A DNA stretch of 64,000 nucleotides, taken from Cristatella mucedo (taxonomy: Eukaryota; Bryozoa; Phylactolaemata; Cristatellidae). The stretch lies in NCBI GenBank assembly GCA_009760855.2, contig WPIO01000138.1, positions 558,001-622,000 of the forward strand. The letters are read 5' to 3'. Every line of letters begins with the position of its first letter. Position 1 is the stretch's first letter. The position numbers and the translations under genes are program-made. Under the pieces are notes generated by a model. That model saw nothing but the letters and a program-made list of their open reading frames with translations, ran no database searches and was not told the origin of the DNA. This document shows positions 1 to 59,599 of the stretch, in pieces.

Positions 1-13
1 AAGTCTTTTGTAC

Positions 14-46267
<46,254 letters not shown>

Positions 46268-48900
46268 GTCCCGCCAGCGTGCGCCGTCAGTCGACGTTAA
46301 AGAGGGTTCACAGACTCGCACCAGGAGGGCCTCGCGGTCAGCGACGACCCTCAGCTAATAGTGGGGACGCCTCCATACGGGTATCTCGCATTACCATCGC
46401 GTGCGCAGGGAGACGTCTGCTGCCCTCGCCCAGCTTGAGCAGGGGCGGATCATTCCACCCGGGCGGCTTCTGCTGGCCGGTCGGCGTCTCGCGCCGCATT
46501 CCTTCCGGTCTCTGCTTCGCGGTGCGCGAGCGCCTGCAGGCGAGTGCTGCTTGGCTCTTATTCCGCTGTCTTGTTTTTTTTTTAAACCTTAAACCGCGCA
46601 GCGGCGATTTATAGAGCGGGGAGTCCGGTAAGAGTCGAAACCGGCCCGCTGTCAGCTCGCAGTGACCTAAACGCGAACCCGCCCGTAGCTGGCGTCGCCA
46701 GCCGCTCTCCTTCTCGGGCGTCTCGCGATTCGGCAGCTTCGTCGCTCACGGATGCAACGGCAACGTTCGTCTCCGTGAGCGACGCGAACGCCAGCGCCGC
46801 CGGCCGGAGACAGCTCCGGCCGCGGAACTCCAGCGGCGCGTGCAGTACATCCGGCTGTTCGAAGTCAAGATGGGCCCTGGGGTGAGGGGAACGTGCGACG
46901 CGACAACTAACCTGCGCTCTGCCCCAGTAGCTCGGTCGGCAGCTCTCAGCGTCGCCAGGAGACGGCCAAAATGCCGGCGCGTTGAGCGAGGTTTTTGTGG
47001 CTCGCGACACCTCAGCAGCCGCTCAGCTCGCGGCAGCTGCCGCTGCGCCCGATGGTTTTAAAGGCCGGCTTTGGGAGCTGGTGTCGCTTGCGGCCGCCGC
47101 AGGTGGGGAGCACGGTGGTCGCGCTGTCGTACCTATGATGCTTCGTAATTGCGCCGAGCGACTGTCTCGAACGCGGCGACCGCGTCCTGCTCGCTTACGA
47201 CGCGACGAGCCACTGCCGCAGCCTGATGGCCGGCACGGCGGAAATGCAGTGCCAGGCGCGAGCGGACATGGGCGGCGAGGCTCCGGCGTCCTTTGTTCGG
47301 CACAGGCTGAAATCGAAAAACGGCTCGTCTTAACGCTCGCGCAGGATTGACTCTCCTCCAGCCTTCACATTTCAGCGGCTGGGCGAATTAGCTGACTCGC
47401 AGTGCTCATTGATTTTCTGCTCACGCTAATCCAACGAGGAATTGCTTATCTAATCAGCCTAGTTGGTCGCCAATTGGCTAATCTGCATTCGACCGTGCCT
47501 TTTATTAACCATCTAAGCCGAACGAAAGCGCGCGTTAAGACCTCGAACGAACCCAAGCTTTTTCCCGGCCTTCGCGGAAGCACGACCGGTTTAGCAGATC
47601 AAGTCAAGTTGGCTTTCCCCAACCGTGCAGAGCCGGTAAACGCGCGGCCAGGCTAATCTCTTCGAATAAAGCTTCCCGTGGTCTTATTTGCATACCGCGA
47701 CCAGCCACTATCGAGAGCCGATAACCTGTCTGCCAACGAAACTCGTGCAGTAGGCGATTTCATCGCGAACAATATTTACAGAGGAAAAATCAAGCCCCCT
47801 TTGAAAAAGCACGTGCGGCGCGGCAATTCGCCTACGTCGCTCGCACACCATCATCAACGTCCACACGCGAGCGCTCAAGAACCGCCATTAAAACTGCGAT
47901 TCATAATAGCTACGCTACGTCACCAGGTGCGTTGGCGCGCGGGCGAAACGGTGCTCGAACGGAGAACTTTCGCAAAGTAAGACTATCTGCGCTCATTCAT
48001 TTCAACCGCCTCTTCCGTCGCTGATGTCAAGGGTAGGGCTGCGCTCGGCAGTTTCCAGATCAAAATTTCATTTTAAAATGCGTTCGCCGACGGCAGCTTT
48101 GCCGCCGACGTTTCTGGCGTAATGTGCAGAGTTCGTCCTAGCTCTCTGCACGAGGCGGCGCTCTGCTGACGCTCACTTAAAGAGACGCAGCACTTCGTTG
48201 GCGTTCAGGCGCCAGCGAAAGCATCGAGATTCATGCGAAGCCCAGGCAAAGAGAAGAAGCGAGGTCGAGCTAGCACGCTCCTCCCCCCCCCCGTCCAGCG
48301 CGCCGACGTAAAGTCTGCGGGCGTATAGAAACTGGGCGACTGCGACGCTCTTAACCCGCGGTTGGCCGATTGCGGGAGGCGAAGCTTGCTGAGCATGGGC
48401 GATCCCGCATGGCAATACCAGTTGGCTTTGGTGTATCTCGTCCTCGTCCCTGGTGGAAAACGTTAGCAACCATTGTGAGAAGACTGGAAAAAATGGATAT
48501 ATTGTAATCATCGTTAGTTCAAGGAAACGTGTGCCGATGGTGAGTTGTCAAGCATTTTCCCGCCTTGATTGAGCGGCGACGTTAGTATTAGCCCTGTTGT
48601 CAATGCTGTCAGGTACCTATTTAAATAAATAGCTCATTTTAATAGTTTAACCAACAATGAATTCAAAACTGACGTTAGTCATTTAGAAAATCCTCGCCAT
48701 TCACTGCTGTCACGTGCAAATGACGGAGCAGGGCAAATTGGCGGATTTGACTATGAGCTCATCCCAATGCTTGCTTATGACCTGAAGCCCGCCCTAGTTC
48801 TGTCCGATATTGATCGTGTTTTGTGCTGGCCTGCATTTTAATCCAAGCGATTTCTTATAAAATTCTAGCTGCAGCATATTACCATAGCTTGGTTTAGTTT
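46268..48900. other. Upstream flank of exon 1, no recognised gene
   Basis: GC- and CpG-rich up to about 48.4 kb, then abruptly AT-rich. It may hold 5' untranslated sequence or further first exons; none can be shown. The open frames on both strands lack recognisable domains. Confidence 0.5.
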
Positions 48901-48929
48901 GGCTTTAATTAACTTAGCTTTGTCAAGTT

Positions 48930-49430
48930 GGTCTGCTTTCAGTTAAGGAGCACTCCGAAAATTTGGACTTTCTTAGAAAAAGATATATAAGCCATACCAG
49001 TCCATGCACTTTCAGCGTTCCATCTAGATTACGGTAATTATTTACTCGTAACTCAGCAATCAAGGTTGTCTGTTGCAAACTTCGAAACTGCGATTGAGCA
49101 CTACTTCTTACAGCTCTGTACTGCCTCCCGATTAAGCATCGCATTGACTGGATTGCATGACCTTCTTTCCCGTTCCTTAATTCTCTCACTCTACCTAGAT
49201 TATCTTGCTCCACCTACCTACCTACTGGCCTACCTACTTGAAAGAGACAAAATTTGGCTTGGCGTCATAACATTCCTCACTTGGATTAGGGTCGTTTGAG
49301 TGGGCTGCTAGCAAATCTTAAATTCCTCGGCGACTCTCATACAGACCCAAAGCCTAAAAAGCTTCGCCGACTGAGATCGCCACTCCCCCTAACTTGACGT
49401 CATTAGGAAATAAACTTACTCTCAAATGTT
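48930..49430 (+). mobile_element. Very old LINE C-terminal remnant
   Basis: LDYGNYLLVTQQSRLSVANF and later LTGLHDLLSRSLILSLYLDY resemble, at low identity, the LDFCNSLLAGLP and LHWLPVKQ..LSLTFRSLHSLAPAYL stretch of the family. Confidence 0.5.
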
Positions 49431-51340
49431 TCATTCTTTTTGCAAATTGAGAAGAAAAGTTATACACCCAGCATCATTTTTGGTCACCTTTCGATAACAT
49501 TTATTGTTTTTTCTCTCTTTTACTCTTCTATCATGCTCATTAAATGTTTTTCCAGCTAATTCAAAGCCTAATGTGACTTGCATTGGTCATGCCTTCGCCA
49601 AGGAGCAGGTTTGAGCAAGCCGTAAGCGTAAACCTAATAAATTACGTACTAGTGTCAGCTTGCGTAAAATAAAGTCATATATGCCTACGTCGATAATAAG
49701 CTGCTTAATTTGTCGGAGACCTGCTTCCAGCAGCTTGCTCGCTTTTGATATACTTGGTTATTAGTGAGAGTGCTTTCAACATCTCAATGAGATTTTCATT
49801 GCTTTTTTAGTGCCTTTCCTACTGTTCTATTTACGTATTCTGGAGTTTATGAAGCTATGCCGCTGTTTTTATTTCAATTGACGATTTGTGGTTTTAAAGA
49901 TTTTGATTTAGGATCGAGTATGATTTTGCTTTTTCATTTACTTTGTAATATGTCAGCGGCTATAGTACACGGTATTGTACGAACCTTTAGATCTATGAGT
50001 GTCTAAATGGATTGAATTGCGAGCTTTGGATGGCCATTCATTTCCCACAAACATTTTTTTCAACCCTACATTCCGACATATAAGTTAAGAATGGAAATGC
50101 CCATTCAGTAAAGAGGTTTGATTTAACCCAATGTGACTGAGGTAAGACAACCGCATGGTATCTGATAGATATGGCATTCACAAATGTTTTGCAAGGTAAT
50201 GCATCTCCATCTGCAACTCCACAAAGACTAAGTAGGTGTTATACAGGAAATTTCAAAATAGCTCGCACATATTTTAACATACAAGCTATTAGTTTACTTA
50301 TGCACATGGAAGCATCTGAAGGCATACAGCTTAACCCTAATCACCGATCACCACTAAGAATTGAGAATCGGTAGCGTTGAAGTATCGATAAATAACATTG
50401 CCCTGAAATTACCACACGAATTCTGACCTATTGAAACAATTGAGCTCGCAGTACGGTTATTCTCTCGAGACATTCACTTGTAGCATGTTTTGCTGACATT
50501 CACACGTTGATGGCAGCAAACCTATCAAGTTAAAAATAAAGAAAAGCCTGTGTTAATAGTTACTTTCAAGCCTAGAGCCACTCAGAAATGGAAAGCCCGA
50601 CCACCAAAATGGGGTGGGCGAGCTTATAATTTCATCCTCCTCAAGGAATTTCAGTGCCCATGTTAAAAGGAACGTCTACTAGACGACAAATCTGCCCTTT
50701 AGCAAAGTGTGTGTACCTCAGCTGCCCAGCGTTACGAAATTTTTGTGTGCTTAGGCTGACATAATGCAATGTATCTGCAGATTCATGCTTAAGTAACGCA
50801 TATTTACAGCATGTTTACAGAAGCAAGCAGAACACCGAAGCAGGCTTACAACGGCGTGTATTTTCGCAGGCGCCTACAGAGCTCCCCGATGCAGCTGCTC
50901 TCCTCTCTGCCGGCGTTCCCACTGCCCTCCACTCCCTTTCAGCCTCAACTCATCCCGTGAGTTGGCGGGATGATAAAGCGAGATATACATTTTAAGCTTA
51001 TGCATATACAACTGCTGCATAGAGGTAGCTTCTATACGTGGTGCTAAGGAGCATGTATAGCCTTTTTTTTTACCAGATGCTGCATACTAGGTGCCATCGC
51101 AGGAAACTTCACGTTCAACGACTGGATGGCATCGACAAAATTGCATGGTGTACCGTCGATACTTGTTGTATTCCTACTTTCATTTTGTTGATTTTAAAAT
51201 CACTTTCCAACCATTCCTTTAAAAATGTGTGAATGATTTCGGTATGCTAATAGAGAAGAGATTGAAGCTTCGTCGGCCAACCGCGGAAGCTGCCAATACA
51301 TTGCCAACACATTTGAATCAATTCTAGCTTTTCTCGGCTC
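49430..51340. other. AT-rich intergenic or 5' intronic sequence
   Basis: No gene recognised. A short second-family LINE piece lies near 50190-50250 (GCATCTCCATCTGCAACTCC). The rest shows no structure I can name. Confidence 0.5.
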
Positions 51341-52980
51341 TTGCTGAAAAATCTTCAGCATCGTCTGCTCTCCAACCTACTTGTGGTTAAGTGGCAGATC
51401 ACAAAGGTACATATTTACCTAGTGTCTGTCATGACTTTTCCAAACCCTATCTGAATTAAATATACCTACAGTCCGCCTCATCTTATCTAATCGATATCGA
51501 TATCCGTTAAATCTAAGCCATCAAAAGCAAAATTTTCCAATTTAGCTTTGAATCTTTAGCTAACCGAATCCGTCTACCTTCTTTCCCACGTTCTAGCCCA
51601 TATACTAATATGTACAAAAGACCGATCTATCTAACTGACCACATATTTCCGTTGTGAATGTACCTAGTAATTGGCCGTGCCGATCCGCTTCAGGGCGTGT
51701 AGGCTAAGACGCTAAAATGCACACTTCATTGGTCAAAAACTGAGGGAGAGTAACGCTTATGTAGTAAGAAAAAGGACACAGTCTAATGTCCTGATAGCGT
51801 TTCATCTGCTTTCTTATCTACTACTAGTAATGGAAAAATAATTCTGATGCAGCACAAACTAAGCTTCGATTCAAACTGAATAAATCAGGTCACAGATGGA
51901 AATACGAAAATTGTAATGCGCCATATTTACTCTTCCTATTTGTAAGCTGGGGTTCAGCATGAAGTTGAGCTTGAGTAGGTTGAATATGGTCACGACCGCT
52001 CGCCATCAGCCAAAGCTCAGCATAAAAACTAGCTTGATTAGGTTGTTGCCTTCTTGTATCCGTAAATGATAAACCGTAATTGTAATTTATTAAAGTCATC
52101 ACAGATAATGCTATTTCCACACTATAAACGGTATTCGAAGAAAGATTTGAGAGTCCTCCCTTACCTTGGGCAGGCTATGGTTATGCGATAGAGCCATTTT
52201 TCTAGATGTCAAGAAACATGAAGCAAACGGGGAGATTTTTTAGAATACCGTTTATTATTAAGAATGTTTCACGAAAGTGAAGCCACACTGAGTCATTTAA
52301 CAACCATGGATTACTTTCATAACAGCAGACTAATTTAGTCGTGGGAAAATACTTTAGGTGCTGGTACATTTTAGAGATTAAGATAATTCTTGTTGAGACG
52401 ATCTGTTTAAGCGTTTGCACAATAGCACGATCTTTGCTTCATAGTATTCCGAAACGCAGTAATTAAGCAGCAATAATAATCATTTAGGTTGTTCACATGA
52501 CTCAATATTAATCACAGCTAAAGCCTGTTCAGCTGACCCTGCTCTTCCGATAGTTACCTCTCAGAACCGTATTCACTTCAGATTTCATCTCACAGCTAAA
52601 GTCAGAATTCACCTTCAAATTCTGCACTAAATATTTACAACGCAATTTTCTTTGGCAACGATGCATACGAAGCTTCAGATTCTCAGCCAATAATTTCGTG
52701 TCAACTCATCACAGAGGCAATTTGTTGTTTTTATTTTTCAGTATTCCAACCCATGAAGGGGTCATGCATTAAACTTTAATAAGCCAAGTTCATTTCAAGT
52801 AGAGGCTAATTACAACTTACCGTGGACATCACCAGGTTAAACAGGAGCTCAGTGAAAACAGTGGAAGCGAGAAACTTTATTTTTAACTGAAAACGTTTTC
52901 TAAAAATTATTGAACGTCTTTTTTTGAATACGAAAGAAGTTGACTTGGCCATACAATTAGTATTTAAACGTATATCATTT
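51340..52980. repeat. Diverged duplicated segment, copy A
   Basis: Collinear similarity with 59600-61655. Anchors include AGCTCAGCATAAAAACTAGC, GATAAACCGTAATTGTA, TTTCACGAAAGTGAAGCCAC, GCGTTTGCACAAT and ACATCACCAGGTTAAACAGG. The copies differ at many positions, so the event is old. No protein is recognised in it. Confidence 0.7.
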
Positions 52981-55600
52981 TTAATTCCAATTTTAATTGC
53001 TTTGATATCCTAGAAAATTTGCAGCAAGAAGTACTACCACAGTGGGAAACGTCTATTGCAGGCTCTGCCATTTGCGTCAGCTCGTTGGGATTGTACAATG
53101 TGTTACAAACTCAAGGACAAAGCTTGTACGACTTGGCATTGCATTTAAATAGCAGGTGGTGCATATTTTATAATATTATTCAAGCGAGAATGATGATGCG
53201 AGTCGTACGTTTTGTGTAAAGATGCTTTAAGAAGATGCCAATTCCATTCGATATAGGTCTCTTTTTAAAGACCAGAAATATTTGACAGGTTTTAAAGGAT
53301 AGTTTCCAGTCTAGTTTTCAAACTAACTAGCAGGCAGCGATCAGCAGAGGCAGCAAGCAGCTAACCAAAATTATTATGAATGTTCCAATTACAAATCAAT
53401 CAAAATTTTCAAGAAATTTATTCCCTCAAATTTTGAAACACTTGCTATTTGTAACGGGATAGCAAACTAGGCTGTATAGAGCTTTACAGGCCTTTTAGCT
53501 CGTCCACTCGCTCATACCAGCATTTTTGTACAAATTGCATATTCTCGCCCTGTGACCAGCTCCTCTGCAATGGTCGGTATACCTGATACTTATGTTCTCG
53601 AAGGCTTAAAAAAGTTTCCAATTGCAAGAGGTGACCGTTCGGTAGGATAGAATGCAGAAGCTAGTGAAAAACACCTGGTCCGGTGACGTTTACATAACTT
53701 GGAAAGCTCAGGTTCTATGCAAGTGCACTCCATCGCAATACTTACGCGGTGAGTCTTGTTCTAGCAATTTAGCTCTTTTCCAAGTAGTTAAAGACGCTTG
53801 ATTAAAAGATACATATAAATTAGGGGCTTTGCTTAATTCAGTCCAACATCCGTTTGATCACGTTGGACTCCAAAAATCCATGCATGCTTTATCGTTAACG
53901 AATGAAATGCCGAAATTTTGTGAAAGTCCTATAGTTTAGGTTTGGCTGCAGAATAGCATAGAACAAAAGTAGCTCAATAAAACGATGGGAACTAGATAAT
54001 TAGGCATTTTAAGACTATTTATCGGTTTTTCTATGTGCTGGTTGAAGTCATGTAATTTAATGCAACGTAATGTAATCTTAAGTCATCCCTAGCTGTATAC
54101 ATTGCCAGTTCCTCCTTGTTCTACAAACTATGGTTTACCATTCCTAACCAAAGAAGACGTCTTGCAAATTTTCCTACCAGGAGAGCCTCAAACTAACATA
54201 AAACCATCAGTCTTAAAACATTTAGGAAAAAATGGAAATGATTAATGAATCAAATTTCTGAGATACACTGTTCACAGAAATGTGCGATTGTGGCGGTTTA
54301 ACCCTGGTTTATTTGCCTACAGCCCGCGAGCTTAATTTATGTAATGATTACCACAAACATGCTTTATACCCTCTCTTCACAAGCACAGTCATTGCTGGCC
54401 AAGTGCTAAACCCGAGTAGGTTAAATCCCACTGAGAGATGCCAGAGTGAAGATGTAAACTTGTATCATTCAGCTCAGGAGCTTTTAAAGTTAGGGCAACA
54501 GAGTATGTCCGATACTTCTCATATTTGTGCAACTCATTAAGATTCATAAACTTCATAAAACGGCATTCCAAATTGAATTTTTAGGCCGATGCTTTACCTC
54601 TCTGCATATTATTCTACTATTGTACACCAGCTTTAAAATTATTCTAAACCAATTTTATTGTAGTCTTAGCGTAAGCCACTTGCAGTTGAATTTTTTTATT
54701 TTTCACTGTTGTGGATTCTCTACTATAAGACAAAGCTCATACTTACGAGCAAGCCAGGTATGCAAGAAACTTAAAGAATATGTGAATTTCCACGTACGAA
54801 CTCATCTGTGAAGTAATTTCCGCCACTAGAATAAGATCTTGGCTGGTCGAACTATATAAGTGACCGTCCGAGGGAAGTGATTATGATCTCTCGTCTACTT
54901 TATTTAGCATAAGGAATGTAAGCACATCCTGGGCAGGCAAAAACCTGTGAACAGCCCAGGATCATATTCAGTCTGGTCTGATTTTTTCAGTGGCTTGAAG
55001 CAGTGCCTCTTCGTGTAGGTGCCTGAGGCGAAACCTGTACAGCAACTTGCTTAAAACCCAGAGTATCGTCTTTTCTACCCTTGACAATGTATTTATCTTA
55101 TACCACCAATTATTTCTCATAACCACATACATAAAATTGAATCTTATTGCCACAGGATAAATCACATGCATCCAATGAAATTTAAAATATGTCGAACTCC
55201 AATAGATTTCTTTGCAAACTTTCAATAGCCTACGGGTCTGTCCAGCTAGCTTGTCCGGTTCTCTTTGGCAGTTCACTTACATGTACCAATTACCTTGCCC
55301 TTACTCCGTCTAATTTAACTCATGATATCCACTCTGAGGTTCTTATCTTCAGACGCCAAGCCCTGCAAGCTCTATTGAATATTCCAGAATAATTCTTTGC
55401 AATTTCTTTTATGTGCGACAGGCTTAAATGAATCTGTTTATCGTCGGACGATAGCAATTAAGAAAAGGCGTGCCGATGGACGTCAGAAGGATTACAGTTT
55501 ATGGCCATGATGCTCAAGCTTGAAACGACCTTAGCTTCGACAAATGTAAGTAACCGGCCAATCACAGATGACGTGCGTTCCTATTATCAATATGCGTGCC
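52980..55600. other. AT-rich sequence without recognised gene
   Basis: Frequent stops in all frames. A short inverted repeat (TCCTGGGC / GCCCAGGA) lies near 54928-54962. Nothing else can be supported. Confidence 0.5.
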
Positions 55601-57010
55601 TAATGTATATGCTTTGATTGTAGCAGTAGCTGCTCACCTTGCCTTATCTTCCTCCAGCTCTGTCCTGAGTCAATGTCACTTGGTAGTAGTCAGGTATAAT
55701 ATATACCCCACAGCAAATCCTAACTCTTTCCTTCCCAATGCTTGCTCAGTGTGCAATAAACCTCCCAGATATAGTGACTTGCCTATTAAGAGCAGAATTG
55801 ACCTGTTAGCTTTGACCGAGACCTGGCTACAAGCGATGAATCGCCTGACCCCAACAGACACAGCCGAGATAAGTTTTACCGATTTCCTTACCTCTATATC
55901 ACTAAAAAACCGGAGGAGGAGCTGTCTCACGTTCCTCTTTCAATTCCCAGCCCTTTAACTTCGCATCAAAGCAGTTTTCAGAAGATCTTGATCAAGTTAC
56001 CCTCGACACCAAGTTGTCAATATTATTAGTAATCTAATGTCGTTGCTGCAAGTGACTTGAAATTTCAGTTGAACAAGTTACCAGCAATCTTAAGCACCAA
56101 ATTAAGAACTTCGAATTACTCGTTTACTTTTGTGGCTCACGTGCTTGACCTTCTCACTACAAATGTTGCTCACTAAATACATATTGTCACTCTCAAGAAT
56201 GATGACATTCCTTATTATTTCCAAACACTACTCACGTGAAAATATGCAGTTCTCACTGAATATGCAGTGTATGCAGCTCTTCTTAAATCTTCCGGGCTTA
56301 AATCAAGACCGCTATCACCTCACATCAGGACCGTTTAAAATAATGCCTTCCCCTTGAAAATTTCCTTAACGCCACTTCTTCTGAAACCCCCTTTAGAGCA
56401 GCCATCACTTTAGAATAGTACATCATGACACTTGCTGGCATGTGCAAAAATTTGAAGTTCTGATGAGGCTTTCTGTGCAGCTTTTGAATACGGGCAATAG
56501 CTTACCAGAGTTTCTTAACTAGCTAGTTCCATTAATGACAAACTTGAGAAAGAATACGAGAAATCAGGACTGACTTTCCATTCCATTGAATAGTACGTAT
56601 TGATCATAGCAAACGTAAAGTCTGAAGTCCTGTACAACCGTTGCTGAATGGCGGGTGCACTATCCAAAAAGTTACTGGCTACCGTAAGGCATCTCCTCTA
56701 CTGCTCCCAGGATACCTCCTTACGCAGTGATCGGCGAGGCTAATTGGATTATCGCATCAATAGCTTCTTTAGCAGCAAGATGACCACAATCATAGAGCTG
56801 GTCCCAAAGGTAGCAGCTCTGTGTCTGAAATTTGTCTCTCGAATGCATTACCGCTGAATTCATCTCCTCAATTCCGAGCTGCACATCAATGCTTAAATTC
56901 AGGGAGGCCATGAGTGACTCCATTCATCACACGTATTCCCGATTCACAAAGAGAATAATAATATCTTCGATAGTAAAGTCCATAATAAATGCGTACTCGC
57001 ATAGGTTTTT
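55600..57010 (+). mobile_element. Degenerate LINE endonuclease/RT region
   Basis: NACSVCNKPPRYSDLPIKSR followed by IDLLALTETWLQ matches the start of the APE-type endonuclease domain of LINE ORF2 (NARSVRNK ... ALTETWL). Downstream pieces in shifting frames continue toward the reverse transcriptase but carry many stops. It is the only 5' portion of a LINE ORF2 in the window. Confidence 0.7.
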
Positions 57011-57639
57011 AAGTTTGTAAATGGCTGAAAAAAGTAAGAGAGATATTTCCTAAGGGCCCAAAGGCTGGAAAGCTCTATTGCTAAGCCTGTCCTTGTACAC
57101 ACCGTTCAGACCATCTGCCTGGCGGTAATATATCAGCTTAATACCTTACTTTATTTCTAAGGCTAATTCCGTTTCATGTAATAGTGCGTCTCTTAGTTAA
57201 TAGGCTATGGAACGACGGATTTTTGGACCTCCCATCAGGCAAGTAGGCTGGCAACCTCTTTTGAGACTTTAACAATGTAAATGGCACAGCCCCTGGTGGG
57301 CAGACAATCGGATTAGTGTGCATGTACCTGCGGGAACCTTTTTCCGGGTATGTATCTCTTACTTACATAATATGGCATAAGATTTTTGCGAACTTTATTC
57401 TGTCTAAAAGGTCGGCATTCACAGCTCCGATTAAGAGCTGTGCACAAGCTTTTCCACCCACTAGTACTAGTTTCTAAAACTGAATACGTAAACGCTTGCA
57501 ACGTTCATTCTTGGAGGGCTGTGCATTTCTAAAAGCGATTAGAGACTCTTAAAGAAAGGTTGCTAAATCTTAAAGTTAACTGCAAATTTTAAATTAGTAA
57601 ATTAAGTAGGTATTCTGATATACTTCAACCAAAGGACAA

Positions 57640-58425
57640 ACCAGACAGCAATATAGATATAGATGCTAAAATTCGGGCTCGTTTAGATAAGGATACCACA
57701 TCTAAGTTGGTCCATGCATTCATGACATCCCGTCTCGACTTCTGCAACTCACTGCTCGCTGGCCTACCGGCATGTGAGATCAGGCAATTGCTGCTGGTGC
57801 AAAAATCCGCAGCTAGGCTTGTCTGTCGTGAGCGTCGCAGTTGCCACATTACTCCACTTCTCGCCGACCTGCACTGGCTACCAGTCAAGCAACGGATTCA
57901 CTTTAAAGTTTTGTCGCTCACTTTTAGGTCCCTTCATTCTATGGCTCCAGCCTATCTCTCCGACATACTCCCCCACCAGGCCAAGCATCGTGCCACCAGC
58001 TTTTCGGAATCCAACAGTCTAGAAATACCTCATACAAACCTTGAATCCTTTGGAGACCGTGCATTTAGTTCGTATGCTCCCAAAGCCTGGAACTCCCTCC
58101 CGACCTGCGTCAGAACATCCCCTGACCTGACCACATTTAAAAGGAACCTAAAAACACACCTATTTAGGACAGCATTTAGTGGGTCCCTGTGATTTGTCCT
58201 TCATGTGCTTATGCGTGCTGACACTGTGCATGCTGCCACTAACCACATTTGCATGCTGACCCTGTGCATTTAACCCTAACCATGTTATTCATTTTGTTTG
58301 TTTTTCAAGCATGATTTTAATCACCATTCAATTGCATTTCCCTTTGCAGCAAATGTAAAGCGCCTAGAGAGAGATTGAGCTCTCTGAGGGCGCTTTATCA
58401 AGTGCACAATCATTATTATTGTTAA
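57640..58425 (+). mobile_element. LINE 3' copy, the longest intact C-terminal frame
   Basis: An open frame from 57707 to 58192 encodes 161 residues of the LINE C-terminal region (HAFMTSRLDFCNSLLAGLP, ITPLLADLHWLPVKQ, APKAWNSLPTCVRTSPDL, ending FRTAFSGSL). The frame is unbroken, so this copy is probably younger than most. The 3' UTR, stem-loop and a short ATT tail follow. Confidence 0.88.
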
Positions 58426-58857
58426 GATACGCTGCTAGAGCAGGGGGGGGGGTGATCAGCTGATAGCAGTCACATGACATTCGAGCATGTAAAAAGTATT
58501 CCTGGTACATGGTTCTTTTCAAAGCAAGCCAAAAGTCGTGTAAATAGATTATCATGCAGGGGAAATATCAGCAATAGGGAGAAATTGTCGTGAAAATTCA
58601 TTTGATGATATGAATCATGCTTACAAATGCTTTTATTCGGCCTATGTATTTTACTAAGCCATGAAGTCACATTTATGTTCGTGCTTTGGATCATGAACTC
58701 TGTGAGATTTCTTGAACAATGATAGCTGTGGGGATAGTGGATTTAAGTATGTAAATACATTTTCTATAGGGCTGGTAACTCATAAAGCTGTTAAGGTCAC
58801 CGATTCTTAACACTTTACTTACAAGAACAATTTAGCATATCTACTGTCTCACTTACA

Positions 58858-58940
58858 TCATTGGGAGTTAGCCTCAACGGCTATCACCGTGCATTTAAAG
58901 GTTCAATTAGGATGAGCCACCGCAGGAATCAACAATATTA
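58858..58940 (-). mobile_element. SINE family A fragment
   Basis: The complement reads GATTCCTGCGGTGGCTCATC and GGTGATAGCCGTTGAGGCTA, the middle of family A. Confidence 0.55.
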
Positions 58941-59059
58941 CATGGACAGATAAGAGGTTAGTGTTCGGCGAAGACAAAGATGATTTTAAAGCCTTTAGCA
59001 AAAATCTCAGTTGTACTGCAAGGGTATGATACAAGTGTTCAGGTGAGCATTGCTGTACC

Positions 59060-59455
59060 TACCCACGCATCCTTTGGAGACCGTGCATTTAGCTCGTATG
59101 CTCCCACAGCCTGGAACTCCCTCCCGACCTGCATCAGAACATCCCCTGACCTGACCACATTTAAAAGAAACTTAAAAACATACCTATTTAGGACAGCATT
59201 TAGTGGGTCCTTGTGATTCGTCCTCGATGTGCTTATGCGTGCTGACACTGTTCATGCTGCCACTAACCACATTTGCATGCTGACCCAGTGCATGTAACCC
59301 CTAACCATGTTATTTATTTTGTTTGTTTTTCAAACATGATTTTACTTACTATTCTATTGCGTATCACTTTGCAGCAAATGTAAAGCGCCTAGAAAGAGAT
59401 TAAGTTCTCTGAGGGCGCTTTATCAAGTGCAATATTATTATTATTATCAGAAGTG
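59060..59455 (+). mobile_element. LINE 3' fragment
   Basis: Begins inside the C-terminal frame (SFGDRAFSSYAPTAWNSLP) and runs to the stem-loop and an ATT tail. It is 5'-truncated. Confidence 0.85.
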
Positions 59456-59599
59456 AACGACTTTGAGTAATCATGAATTCTAACCAGTCAGGTTAATCTC
59501 AAAATAATATTATGACTTCTTTTTATAGCTAGGCATGACGCTTGGCTCACAAGTATGATAATTTATAACTCATCTAATCTCCTTATAAACAATCTTTAC

